The notes beneath the pieces were generated by a model, which had not been told where the DNA came from, searched no databases, and was given only the letters and a program-made list of their open reading frames with translations. Of a stretch of 64,000 nt of DNA, positions 51,401 through 61,059 are shown one piece after another. The position numbers and the translations under genes are program-made. The first letter of the stretch is position 1, and every line of letters starts with the position of its first letter. The DNA comes from Phymatolithon calcareum (taxonomy: Eukaryota > Rhodophyta > Florideophyceae > Hapalidiales): NCBI GenBank assembly GCA_977006965.1, contig OZ345365.1, forward strand, positions 1,240,001 to 1,304,000. The letters are read 5' to 3'.

Positions 51401-53006
51401 GAAGCTAAGACGAAACGCAAAAAGGATGAAGCTTTTTCCCGCAGCGAGACCTCTGGAGTTCGTGGGTAATGATATCCTCGGGGAGCTTATTAAGACACCA
51501 AGGGGAAATCGGTATCTACTTGTCATCACGGATCGGTTTTCGAAGCTCGTACGCACGGTACCACTTGCACGTATCAACGCAGCTGACATTGCCAAGGCGT
51601 TCGTGCATCATTGGGTGTTCGTATACGGGCCACCTGTGTCAGTGCTGTCTGACAACGGAAAACAGTTTACGTCCAAGTTCTTCCAGCATGTCTGTGCGAT
51701 TCTCGGCATCGAGAACTTATTCACCACGACATACCACCCCCAGTGCAATGGGCAGACGGAGCGTTTTAATCGGACTATCCTCGCCGCTTTACGGCACTAC
51801 GTTGCAGACCATCCCACCGATTGGGATTTGTTCTCAGATGCGGTAACATATGCCTACAATACCCGGACGCACCGTGTAACAAAACTCTCGCCATTCGAGC
51901 TGGTACTTTCAAGGCCTCCTCCACCATTGGGCCTTGAGGCGCGCCCGTCCATGGACCAACCGGGTGACAGGGAGACGTTCCGCACAAAGTGGATGAATTG
52001 GCTACGGCATTTGGTGGGAACGGCGTTAACAGAGATGCGAAAGGCACAAGAATTGTCCAAGTGAAATTTTGACGCCCGCATTCGACCGACCGATGACCGC
52101 ATCCGACCGGGAACTTTCGTTTTTGTTCACCGGGAATCGGTTAGCACCCCGGATAGAAGGAAGCACAAACTGTCCCCGGTTGCCGACGGCCCGTACAAGG
52201 TAGTTACAGTGTAAGAGGATACCGTTGTCCTAGAAATTCGGCAGCAGCATGAACGGGTTTCTCGAGACCGGGTTGTGGCGGCCCCTACGCCCGAAGACCA
52301 TATTGTGATCAGCGGACCATCAGAAAATTCGCCCGAACATCGGGAAGAGCAAATAAGCGCACGCGATATCGGTCAGACAGCAGAACAGACAAATCCGCCT
52401 ACCGGAACGTCGTCGAGGATATCGTCCCCCACTCGGGGATTGGGAGACATACCGAGCGGTGAGGGTGCCATGGAAACCCCGGGAGTCCGCATGCAGGCAG
52501 TACCAACTCCATCGGTCCCTCCTGAAGCCGTTCCACGCCGACAATCCGCCCCGGAGAGTCCCCAGGTCACGCCAGTGGGTTCTGTTCGCAAGTCTCCGCG
52601 TCTTGCGGCGAAGAAAACGCAGCTTGGAGATGGCAAAAAAGGCGCCCCATCGGGGGATATGAGCCGTAGAACCGTCCGTTTCAGCCCGGAGGTATCCATG
52701 ACACAAGAAGCCATTCCCCTCCGTGCTGCGGCCGAACTGCGAGACATCCCCCGTCGGTCGGATGACTCTCCCCGGGAAGGAGACGAGGCTCGCATTGTCT
52801 TACCACAGGAGCAGGTGATGAAGGATATTATCGGGGATGGAGAGGGGGAGGACGGAAAATGGCTGTTTCGTGTGCGTTGGTATGGCCCAGGAGCAGATAC
52901 CACCTGGGAACCGACCTCACATTTACCTCGCAGCAAGATCCTCTCATACTGCAAGCGGCGCCGAAGATCTTTGCCGCCGGACATGGAAGACGCTCTGGTG
53001 GGTTAA
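48454..53006 (+). pseudogene. pol: Pol of the gypsy element: PR-RT-RH-IN-chromodomain, two in-frame stops
   Basis: The frame is entered by a -1 shift; the first in-frame start-like codon is GTG 48456, taken as residue 1. Protease DTGAG lies at residues 87-91. The RT has SPVVLVPKSDGSLRFCIDYR and the catalytic YLDD at 544-547 (nt 50085-50096). RNase H has SLDTDAS, SERECLAVVWA and YTDHAALRWLL. Integrase has a zinc-binding HLSN...H...CPTC segment and the D-D-E set (VITDRFSKLVR, LSDNGKQF, NGQTERFNR). The frame meets TGA at 52062-52064 and TAA at 52212-52214. Between and after these it still encodes the GPYKVV integrase motif and a chromodomain (WLFRVRWYGPGADTTWEP, about nt 52856-52920), ending at 53006. 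Chromodomains direct integration to marked chromatin. All catalytic residues are present, so inactivation is recent or relies on readthrough. Confidence 0.93.
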
Positions 53007-53141
53007 AACACCTAGATCCTATCAGATACAGCAGAAGGGAAGGCGTCCAAGCAATGGAGTTGTTAATTTTCGCAGCAAGCGATTCGAAGGCTCACAACGA
53101 GATCTTATCGGATCTCGTAGTTCCCGGCGTCGGGAAGGGAC

Positions 53142-54421
53142 TTACTGGCTAAGCACCCGGTCTCGGAACGCGGCGGCGTCCGACTCAGCGCGCTCTACTT
53201 GGTGTACTGGCGGTGCCCGCGTCGGATTACGCTGTCGCAGCTGCTCCAACGTCAAGATTTCGCATTCGAAGGAATCGTAGTACACGAAATCTCCGTTGAG
53301 GGCGTATTCGGTGCGGCCGCCGGAATAATCCAGGGAAGACAGGCGACCCGGACGGAGGGACTGTGTCAACGGAACTGATTCCCAATCATGGGACGAAATT
53401 TTCCAGAGCAGACGACGCAACTCTGCGACGTTGTCATGGCCGTTCAGCATGTCGCCAAGGTCCAGGCGGTTGATGGCTGCTATTTGATTGTCGGGCAACT
53501 TCCACAGCCTCCAACGATCGTACGTCTCCCAAAGCAGCCAGGCGGAGACATTGACGGCGAACTCCGTAACAACGACAGGCCAGAACGCCGACGCCGGAAA
53601 CTGTCTATGATCATGGCAGAGCGGTAGGCAAAAACCGGACCGAGCAACGCGTAAACACCGTGGGGTACCTCTATGAAGCTCCACCATACCGGAATAGGGA
53701 CAAACCTACCCCCAAACCGGTCGTGCTCGAGATGCCCGACTTCAAGACAATGCCTCGGGATGAAATGACCGGTTTTACTGCGCCACTTGCGCTCGTCCCG
53801 TCCTCGGGTATCATATAGTCCATCTGGCTCAGGACTCTTCGCCATATCCCGAAAGCCGGGAGGAAGGGGCCGTTGCTCTAGAAACAAAACCGAGTTGCTC
53901 GTGAAGGGCACCCCGTCCCAATCCTCTCCGAGTGCGAACCAATCGGTGGGCGAAAACCGAGCGAGGCGCTCGCAGTATGGGTACTCAACGTCCTCGCGTA
54001 CTGCCCAGGTGTCAAACGGTGGCGTCGCTCTGGGCACCAGACGCTGGTGCTGGGACGCCATGACGCGCCCTCCCACGGCTTTCACGTACTTTGTGCGCTC
54101 CCGCGTCAACTGTGCCTGGGTCGCGGATGGACGACTGAGCTTCAGACAGTCACGGGGGACCGCCACGCGGGCGCTCCAGTCCCAGCTTTCAGTTGAGTTG
54201 ATGTGGGTGCCGCACGGCAGATAACCACTGTCATTCACGTACGTTGACATAAGGCGCAAGTTACCCAAACCGTGCGGCAGAAACCACGGCGCGCGGCGAT
54301 ACAGCTCAGGTGATGCGGTCGGCGTTGTCCTGCTCAGTTCGGCCCATGTCGCCCACCCTTCGGGGGGTTCGCGAGTGTCGTCAGCTGACCGGCCAGGAAC
54401 AAATCCGGGATTTTCGTCCAT
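53142..54421 (-). CDS. Antisense reading frame between pol and the 3' LTR, one frameshift
   Basis: A minus-strand frame starts at a true ATG at 54421 (MDENPGFVPGRSADD) and runs 313 codons to 53480. A second frame, entered by a single-base shift near 53605, carries equally protein-like sequence (FWPVVVTEFAVNVSAWLLWE, LDLGDMLNGHDNVAELRR, FVYYDSFECEILTLEQLR) to a stop at 53142. Together they make about 426 codons. Striking parts are PFDTWAVREDVEYPYCERLA, FSPTDWFALGEDWDGVPF and IPVWWSFIEVPHGVYALLGP, rich in Trp and Tyr, with one or two moderately hydrophobic spans. I recognise no family. It is tail-to-tail with pol (135 bp gap) and its start is 350 bp inside the 3' LTR, so the LTR could drive it backwards. 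Antisense frames in this position are known in some plant Ty3/gypsy elements; a captured host gene is the alternative. Confidence 0.6.
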
Positions 54422-54770
54422 CCCGGTCCCCGCGCACGGCAGAAAAATTGTTCAGGATCAAGAGTGAGGGTCGCCCCGAGTTCGGGAAGAGGGAAAATGT
54501 GCCAGAAATCTCTGCAAGTTTGCCACCGGCACCAAAGGGAATAGAAAAGGGTTTCACGCGCTATTTTCCCGTTTTTTGGGCTGGTTTAAGGGGTTCTCCC
54601 GCGGCGCGTGGCCGAATTTTCATTTCCCGTAAACGGGCTTGAAATTGAGGATTCGGTACGATCCGTGGTCGCGCAAGGGCTATCGATCCGACCCGGGAAG
54701 CAAAATATGGACCTCATAATTCCTCAGATATTATGAGGCTCACCGTGCTCGCCCTTTGAGGAGGGGGCCG
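54422..54770. other. Spacer with polypurine tract
   Basis: Mostly non-coding. GAGGAGGGGG (54758-54767) lies just before the LTR start and fits the polypurine primer for plus-strand synthesis. The palindrome-like CCTCAGATATTATGAGG is at 54722-54738. Confidence 0.65.
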
Positions 54771-55182
54771 TGTGGTGCAATGCTCCGTGATCTAGTGGCC
54801 CGCTATTTTTCCATTTCTGTAAGCAGTCTACTGTATGCCACTGTTCTTATAGTCGTAGTGACCGCCGTTGGAGAGGAAGGACCAAGGAGGTTTTCGGGCT
54901 CTGCGATTCCGGTTCCGACGTTTCCTGATCCCGAGTCCGGGCCAGTTCGTCGCCATTACCGTTACGCAACCCAAACGGACCGATAAAACCCGTACCTTTT
55001 GCTTTTACTCGTTCCTCTCCCTTTTCTAATTCTCTCTCTCTACCACTTCCCTCCGTCGTGCGCGCGTGCGGTCCTACAAGCCGCCACTACAACGCGCGTC
55101 CGACGCTGCTCTGTCGTGCTAACGCGGAAAGGGGGTCCCGAACACCCCGATCGGCTAGCCCTCCCTAGGGCTTTGCACGACA
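54771..55182 (+). repeat. 3' LTR of the gypsy element (412 bp)
   Basis: Begins TGTGGTGC after the polypurine tract and ends GCACGACA, an imperfect 8 bp inverted pair with TG...CA ends. The interior has GACCGATAAAACCC (possible TATA-like site) and a CT-rich leader (CTCTCTCTCTACC). No second copy is in the window, so the boundaries rest on the ends and on the R1 homology that starts right after it. Confidence 0.75.
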
Positions 55183-55183
55183 A

Positions 55184-55870
55184 CTACTAAAGCCGATCTG
55201 ATAGCGATGGCTGACAGAAAAACAAGAGAAACCAGACAATACCGCGATATCTATAGGCGACCTTTTCTTCTGAGAGCATCCACCTCCAAGAAAAGTCGTC
55301 ACTAAACATTACGATTGGTGATTCGTCGAGCTCAAGTTTTAGTTTCGACTTAAAAAACTCGGGGTGGGAATTGATCTAGAATAAAGATTTGTCGTCCTTG
55401 GTTCAAAAGAGGGCATTCAGTCCTACGTTTGCAAGAAGATAAGAAGGTTTTTAGAACGTAATTCGCGCGAAGAGGGTCTTATCTCAGTCTTACATTGCTT
55501 GGTTACACAGAGCGCCGGTAATCGAGAAATAGATGGAAGCCAGCGTTGCACAACCGTCACACAGCCGGCGTCATTCTACCTAATTGATTTTGAAGATAAG
55601 CAGTAAATCACCACAACCTCGTCAATTGCTTCGCATCGAGCAATGTGAAAGCCGTGTCCAATGCGTAAAGCCTCACGTGCAACGAAGAAAGCATTCGTAA
55701 AACGTTCTCGAAATCGCCATCCAACAACTCTCCACTCACTTCCTCAAGCACCCCATCTCCCATTTGGAAAACGATAATGCTTTTGTGAGCGCGGATTTGG
55801 AAGCAACATCCGGCGAAAGCCGGGAATGCTGGCGATACATGTATGAGAGTAGAGGGAGCTTCAGAAGGGC
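55184..55870. repeat. Conserved block R1, copy D
   Basis: Matches 4014-4690. From minus-strand ATG 55763 a short frame reads MGDGVLEEVSGELLDGDFEN and continues about 50 codons; A reads similarly but is broken. The plus strand from 55764 is open to 55997. This copy keeps the uninterrupted site (about 55856-55875) into which RT-C inserted in A and A'. Confidence 0.55.
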
Positions 55871-56376
55871 GCTAGGTGCATCAAGACTTCACAAGTTGAT
55901 CGAGCTCCGTGACGAAACCCCTATATCGCTCATTCCAGAGGGGATGTATGTAGCCAGGCAAATTGCTGTTCGACGGCACAGATGGGGAATAATCTGAACT
56001 TTTTCGCACTAGGCAGCTTCGAGAGACTCATTTTTTAGTCACCAAAGTGTCGACCGTAAATTTGATTCTACCAAAACATGTCCACAAAGAAGTAAGATGT
56101 ACTTATGCGTGAATATCGTTTGAATTCACCGTGGCCCCAAATATGTCAATCGCTTCAGATTTACGAACACTACCCTTCTCCACGTTATTTGCCCGTGGAG
56201 CATTTTGTTTGGCTCCTTCATATGATCTAATCGACTACCACCTCTAGTATCAGCTGCCTGTGCATGATGTTGGCAAGCCCATAGATCCAAGAGGAAAATC
56301 TGCATGGAAGATGGACGTTAATGACCACTTTGACAAGAAGAGATGAAAGAACGTGACCCAGACTTACTTCCAAACT
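55871..56376. repeat. Conserved module segment, copy D
   Basis: Matches 4940-5441, 22096-22632 and 33264-33765. No gene recognised. Confidence 0.5.
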
Positions 56377-56790
56377 TCAGTTTACCAACACAAATTTACG
56401 ACACGCTAGGGCGGCGCTCGCGCGTGGCCTCTTTCGAGGAGAACGACGAGATCGAGTGCGGACTCCATTGCATTTTTTACAAATTACCGTGATCGAGGGT
56501 GTCATCGAATCGTTGATGGTTTTGTTGGATACGGAGTGAGATTCGAAGTGGTTGGCGATCAGGTCCATGTTGAGCTCTGCGCTTCGGATTGTAGGAGATA
56601 GGAGGTGGTTGGTGAAGGCTGTGGTTTGCTTGTTGCTGTCTTGCAGGAATCTTCACAACGGCGACAAAATGGTCGCCTTTTGTAGGCAAATCGAGTTGTC
56701 ATTCGCGACGTCATATGATTTAAGACTAGCCACAGACGGCGGTGAGAGCCTCTGCAATGTGCCGTGAAATATCTTCAGCCCAAATTTGCA
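56377..56790 (-). pseudogene. CKKC-family small protein, copy D
   Basis: Minus-strand C-terminal frame MDLIANHFESHSVSNKT, SITVICKKCNGVRTRSRRSP, ACRKFVLVN to a stop at 56377. The upstream segment (KGDHFVAVVKIPARQQQANH) is in another frame, as in A and C, and the KNKSYDL part is further degraded (56730). It sits downstream of the GT14 D pseudogene on the same strand. The repeated frame break at the same place in three modules suggests an old shift, or an intron boundary that I cannot see. Confidence 0.45.
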
Positions 56791-57118
56791 CTACAGAGGC
56801 ACAAGCACATTAGCACTGCACTGTTTACATCAAATTAACAGTGCTTTGAAATGCCCTGATAGGACAAGATAGAAGTTTGCGACATACCTCGCAACTTGTG
56901 CACCCATTGAGAGATGTCATGTAACCCGTTTGGCTCTAAATTTAGGTGGCTTGCTCTTCGTCAGTTTCCTCCGCTAGTTTTGGAGAATATGGAGTTGGCG
57001 TGAGCACAGGATGCCGGTCACGAAATATGAAAGGTACAGAGGCCAAAGCCAAGAGACGTGTGGTGATATCGCTGGCAATGATTGTACAGAATGGGCAATG
57101 AAACTGTGCAATTTAAGA

Positions 57119-57213
57119 GCTACACAAAGGTAGGTAGCAACTGAGGAAGCCTTGCCCATATCTTCGGAAGTCTGTGGGGCTTTTAAATAAACTTTGCTCA
57201 AAAAAAAGTGCCA
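57119..57213. repeat. Dispersed 90 bp repeat, copy 2
   Basis: Matches 39155-39245 (ATATCTTCGGAAGTCTGTGG, GGCTTTTAAATAAACTT), ending in a run of A. It lies immediately downstream of the GT14 D stop. Confidence 0.8.
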
Positions 57214-57251
57214 TTTAAGAAGCCCTCCGAGTGTAAGCGCCTGCTGCAGTG

Positions 57252-58502
57252 TTACTCTCGTATTGTATACTGTCTTGAACTGCACAATCGCCTCCCGCGC
57301 CAAACTTGGAACAGAGCTCAAATGCGCACGCACAACCCTTCGGCATTCAAATCTCAACCGCTGCTCATACTCCCTTTGCCGCACACCACCGCCACCCACC
57401 AAACCAAGCATTTCCCGATCTATCGTCCTCGTCACCTCTCCCTCACCGCGTATTTTGCGCTTGAAAAACGCAGGCTTGTTCCACAACTCGTCCCAAAACA
57501 GCGGCTTTCCCTCCTCATCCAAATCATCCACTTGAAAAGCGTGCTGTCTCGACCTCGACACTCCATTGTCGCCTGAGTAAAGCTTCCGTTCGGCGCCACA
57601 AAGAAAATACTGTGCCAATTCGTCGCTAGAGCACGCTCTCTGAAATAGCGATCATTCCAAACTACACTCGCATAAATATGCTCATCCGCCGCATCAGAAA
57701 GTGGAAACACCGACAAAAGGCGCCGCATATGCGCATCAAGTACGAGAAACTTCACAAACTCGCGATGCCGAATGAACCAGCCGGAGTTCTTCGCCACGAT
57801 ATGACGGAACATCGGGTTGCGCGAAACATTCCTCCAGGTAGCGATATCCTCTTCCGGTATTTCGTAAGCGTAGTAAGCGGCAGACGCCAGCGCTGAATCG
57901 ACAAGCATTCATCCAACTCTGTGCTGCGCAAACCGCTTCCATTTATCCGCACTTTTCCATTCTATGAACGAGAGACGATGCTTGCGCACAGGGTGGTCGC
58001 CAAGAAGCTCGCGGATGAACATCGGTAGTGCGGTGGGATAATTGGCTCCTGAGAGATTGACGAAATCTTCGAGCCACACGCCAGATGCTAGTAGATGCGC
58101 GGCACCTATAAGGTAGTTGTATGCCACTGTGATGCCGCGATACGGGACAAGGTCGCGCGGCACAACGCTAATGTGCGATCGACAAAAGCGCGCGTTCGTC
58201 AGTTCTGAACGAGCTTCTGACAGCGTGCGCGATATATTGTCGTCCTCTAGTGATACGTCGAGGTGCGCCGCGAAGAGGTTGCGCGTGTTCCAGTCGCATA
58301 GGGCGCGCAGAAGACGGGGGACTATTGACGCATTCGCGCCGCTCCCCTGTACGAGGTATGCGACTACGACGTCGCGTGCATGCAGCTTGGTACGAAGAGC
58401 GAAAAAGTTGAACGCTGTGATGACGTTGGCAGATGCGGCGAGGCGCAGTAGCGTGCTGTGGCAGCGGGTGCGTGGGCGGAACGACGCGCGCCGCGGCCGC
58501 AT
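57252..58502 (-). pseudogene. GT14 glycosyltransferase, copy D (best preserved)
   Basis: The minus strand from ATG 58502 (MRPRRASFRPRT) to TAA at 57252-57254 spans 417 codons, close to core-2 enzymes. A hydrophobic segment (LLRLAASANVITAFNFFAL) could be the type II anchor. The GT14 landmarks are readable: VAYLVQGSGANASIVPRLL, ISVVPRDLVPYRGITVAYNY, EDFVNLSGANYPTALPMFI, KNSGWFIRHREFVKFLV and SDAADEHIYASVVWND. Family members transfer GlcNAc or xylose in the Golgi. Lesions: TGA at about 57909-57911 where copy A has CGA (RVGRMFVDS), consistent with CpG decay; one base lost near 57570, which shifts the C-terminal part (DNGVSRSRQHAFQVDD, GKPLFWDELWNKPAFF); and a further shift before the terminal TAA. 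It is convergent with Sel1 D across the gypsy insertion. Confidence 0.82.
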
Positions 58503-58568
58503 AGCGTCAAGAAGGCGGCATTGGTATCGCCGGGTGTACGACCGCAAGCGCGACGCGTAGCGCTGCAA

Positions 58569-59787
58569 CGGACATTGTGTGTATTGGGATTCTGTTTGAT
58601 GGCCAGAGTATGAACGAGGTGCGGGAATGGAAGGAAGTTGGCTATGTGTCGAACAATCTGCTACAAACGCACAGGTGGTCGAGATAATTGGCGAAAATAA
58701 AAAACTTTTTGGGCTTTTAGCCCGTGCGACAATTACAGTTGCGTTTAAAATTAACTGTTAGCCCTGCGGCGACCTCCCGGTCACACCGCAAGCAAGCGAC
58801 GTCCCGTCTGCTTGGCCGATCAAGGCACGAAAAACGAAAACAAGTTTACTTGAACGCCGTAGTTGTCTGCTTCCAGACTTCCTTGGTGAGCTTCACCAAT
58901 CCCCTTATCATATATTCTAAAATCGAAATCCCCTCGATAATCAGATATTCACTCCTCGATAATCAGATATCATCCCGAGAGGTCCTCACCACCACCCGGT
59001 CGGCATGTGGATCATATATATTACTGGAGGTTGCAAACATCACATGTCGAGATATTTGCTCGGCTCTCACTGAAATCTCGCTCATACAGCAGTGCGAATA
59101 GTGCTCAACGGCGATTGGAGCCCGGAATCATCGCTCCCAAGAATCGTCGATCCTGGGCCAGAAATGCACTTTTTCTTCTCTCGCTCGTATCTCAGAAAGT
59201 TGAGCAGCTAGAGCTTAGCTGAACACGGCAAACGACTCAACGTATTCCGAAGCTTCGAAGAAAAATCAGGCAACACGACATTCATAGGCATGTAGTAGTG
59301 CAAGCGCACATTGTAGTTCGCGGAGTAGTGCACACGTGTAGAAAAGCAATATGATAAAATGTGATATTTGCCTTTTATCACGCGCCATCTCAGAACCGCC
59401 ACCATATGGCGCGACACTATGATACAGGGAATATGCTTCGCAGCAATGCTGTTTTGACTGTAAGCAGTGGTAAAATTTGAGGCCGACAGGATATGGTGAA
59501 CAAGTGCCCTTATACAGTACAGGTGCAATGATAATTGACAAAGGGAGCTTCAATTACACATAAATCCAATCCAATACCTTATACAGTAGTGCACAAACGG
59601 AACCATTTCGAAAAGTAAAGATTTCTTCAATCAGGATACCTTTTACTTCCCCTAAAGACAATGAACATTTTACGGCATGCTCATGAAGCATGCACGAACG
59701 CATGAGGAAGAAATATACGTCGCCGAAGCAATGCAATTCGATTCTGACCAGGAACAAGGGGTAGAAAAGTAATTTTTGCTTTGGAAA
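58569..59787. other. Intergenic region with retroposon scraps; no gene
   Basis: Bases 59455-59575 carry GTAAGCAGTGGTAAAATTTG and AGGTGCAATGATAATTGACA, AGGGAGCTTCAATTACACAT, matching 7690-7735, 25275-25325 and 27910-27950. No frame with a recognisable product is present. Confidence 0.45.
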
Positions 59788-60075
59788 TAGATATCAACGC
59801 ATCTGCTGACGCTTGGGGCAACTTTTCGTGTGCCAAGAAAATTTGGCTTAATTCTGTTAGGTGAAGAGTTTCTTCTGGTGGGTGTTGCACGGATCAGCGG
59901 TCTACGAAAAAATGCACCTCTGCTCCCCTGAGAGGCCTTGAGGCGGGAAAATAAGTCCACGTTCATGTGTCACGCTGGGGGGGGGGCGTTTTTTCGCCAG
60001 TGATTACTGTGCTGTGTGGGGATGTGGGTTATCGATAGCCCGGAACACGGCCATTAGAAAATAGAAATTTGATGT
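59788..60075 (-). mobile_element. RT-C 3' portion, minus strand, diverged
   Basis: Reverse cassette with AACGCATCTGCTGACGCTTG, GGGGCAACTTTTCG and GAGGCCTTGAGGCGGGAAAA. At its upstream side are minus-strand codons LMAVFRAIDNPHPHTAQ, the end of the RT-C domain. The CTT tail is lost. Confidence 0.75.
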
Positions 60076-60395
60076 CCCTGAACATGTATTAGAAAGACAT
60101 GGAGAAAGAAGATGACATGTTCTGAGTCACAGAAGGCGGGGCACGAGAGGTTGGGCAAAGATCACAAAAATCCAATACCCGTTGGAGGCTTTTCGCTAAG
60201 GCCCAGAAGAAGACAAGAACTGTTCTAAGGATAGCACGAACTGATGAAGCCTTGCCCGTGTTTACGTAAGACTGTGGTACTTCAAAAATGTAAAAGAAAT
60301 GTGTTAGAAAGGTGTCGACTTTTTCAGATGGACGTTAGTAATCACTTATACGAAGTAAAGATGAAAAGAAAGTGACCCAGACTTACTTCCAAACT

Positions 60396-60773
60396 TCAAT
60401 TAACCAACACAAACTTCCGGCACGCTAATGCTGCGCTTGCGCGTGGCCTCTTGCGAGGAGAACGACGAGGTCGAAATCGGACTCCATTGCATTTCTTACA
60501 AATTACCATGATCGAGGGCGATGTCGCCTCGTTGGTGGTTTTCTTGGATACCGTGTGCACTTCGAAGTTCTTTGCGATCAGGTTCATTTTCTGGTCCATG
60601 GTTCGGCTTCTTGGAAGTGGATGTTGAGGGTTGTGGTGTTCCTCGTCAACAGTGAACGAAATGGCCACTTTTGTAGACAAACCAAGTCCCTCTGATACAA
60701 GATCATACGATTTGTTTTTCATAGCTATCAAGCGTAGAGACGGCGGTGAGAGCGTTTGCAAGTTGCCTTGCAA
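60396..60773 (-). CDS. CKKC-family small protein, uninterrupted copy
   Basis: This is the only CKKC copy whose frame stays open through both conserved halves: AMKNKSYDLVSEGLGLSTKV, a middle with DEEHHNPQHPLPRS, KMNLIAKNFEVHTVSKKTT, PSIMVICKKCNGVRFRPRRS, PRKRPRASAALACRKFVLVN and stop at 60396. The likely first Met in the frame is in AMKNKS or MNLIAK; the 5' end is unclear, because upstream similarity to the other copies (RVWDEMIARQLANALTAVST) is in a different frame. So even here the N-terminal part may be shifted. Two CxxC-type cysteines, one further Cys and an Arg/Lys-rich run suggest a small nucleic-acid-binding or structural protein; that is inference. No GT14 gene lies next to it. Confidence 0.45.
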   Translation of the reverse strand: MQGNLQTLSPPSLRLIAMKNKSYDLVSEGLGLSTKVAISFTVDEEHHNPQHPLPRSRTMDQKMNLIAKNFEVHTVSKKTTNEATSPSIMVICKKCNGVRFRPRRSPRKRPRASAALACRKFVLVN

Positions 60774-61059
60774 TCATTTCATCCCAAACTCGCAATACGC
60801 ATGCACCAGCGCGTGGTGTTGAACTGTTTACTTCAATCAACAGTTGCCCTGACATGCCCCGATTGGGCAAGCTTAAAGTTCGCGATATTGTTGAGAATTA
60901 TTTGAGCAATCTTCACTTGCCATGAAAGGCATTTGTCTCCAAATTTAGTGGCTTCGCTCAGCGATGGTTTTCCTCCGATGCTTTTGGCGATGTAACAGTA
61001 TACTAGGCACGAAATGTGGTGGTCAATATCGTGCTTGAATTTGTGCGGGCTACTGCAGA
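60774..61059. other. No gene recognised
   Basis: Contains diverged remains of the sequence that lies beyond the CKKC frame in the modules (CCCAAACTCGCAATACGCATG, GCCCTGACATGCCCCGATTG). Confidence 0.4.

Larger units (their letters stand above)
46144..55182 (+). mobile_element. Ty3/gypsy chromovirus-type LTR retrotransposon, lacking its 5' LTR
   Basis: Order: gag, zinc knuckle, protease, RT, RNase H, integrase, chromodomain, antisense frame, polypurine tract, 3' LTR. The left end abuts Sel1 D codons only 22 bases before the gag ATG at 46166, leaving no room for an LTR and primer-binding site. The right end is the LTR terminus GCACGACA at 55182, followed at once by block R1. About 2 kb of host DNA that lies between the matching points in copy A (about 2045-4013) is absent. 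Gag and pol contain frameshifts and two in-frame stops. Confidence 0.92.

Noticed and set aside
53787-54224. Plus-strand frame opposite the antisense gene
   Set aside because: Shorter and with less protein-like composition than the minus-strand frame; considered its shadow.
58117-58560. Plus-strand frame of 147 codons
   Set aside because: It is the complement of GT14 D, whose minus-strand product matches a known family.
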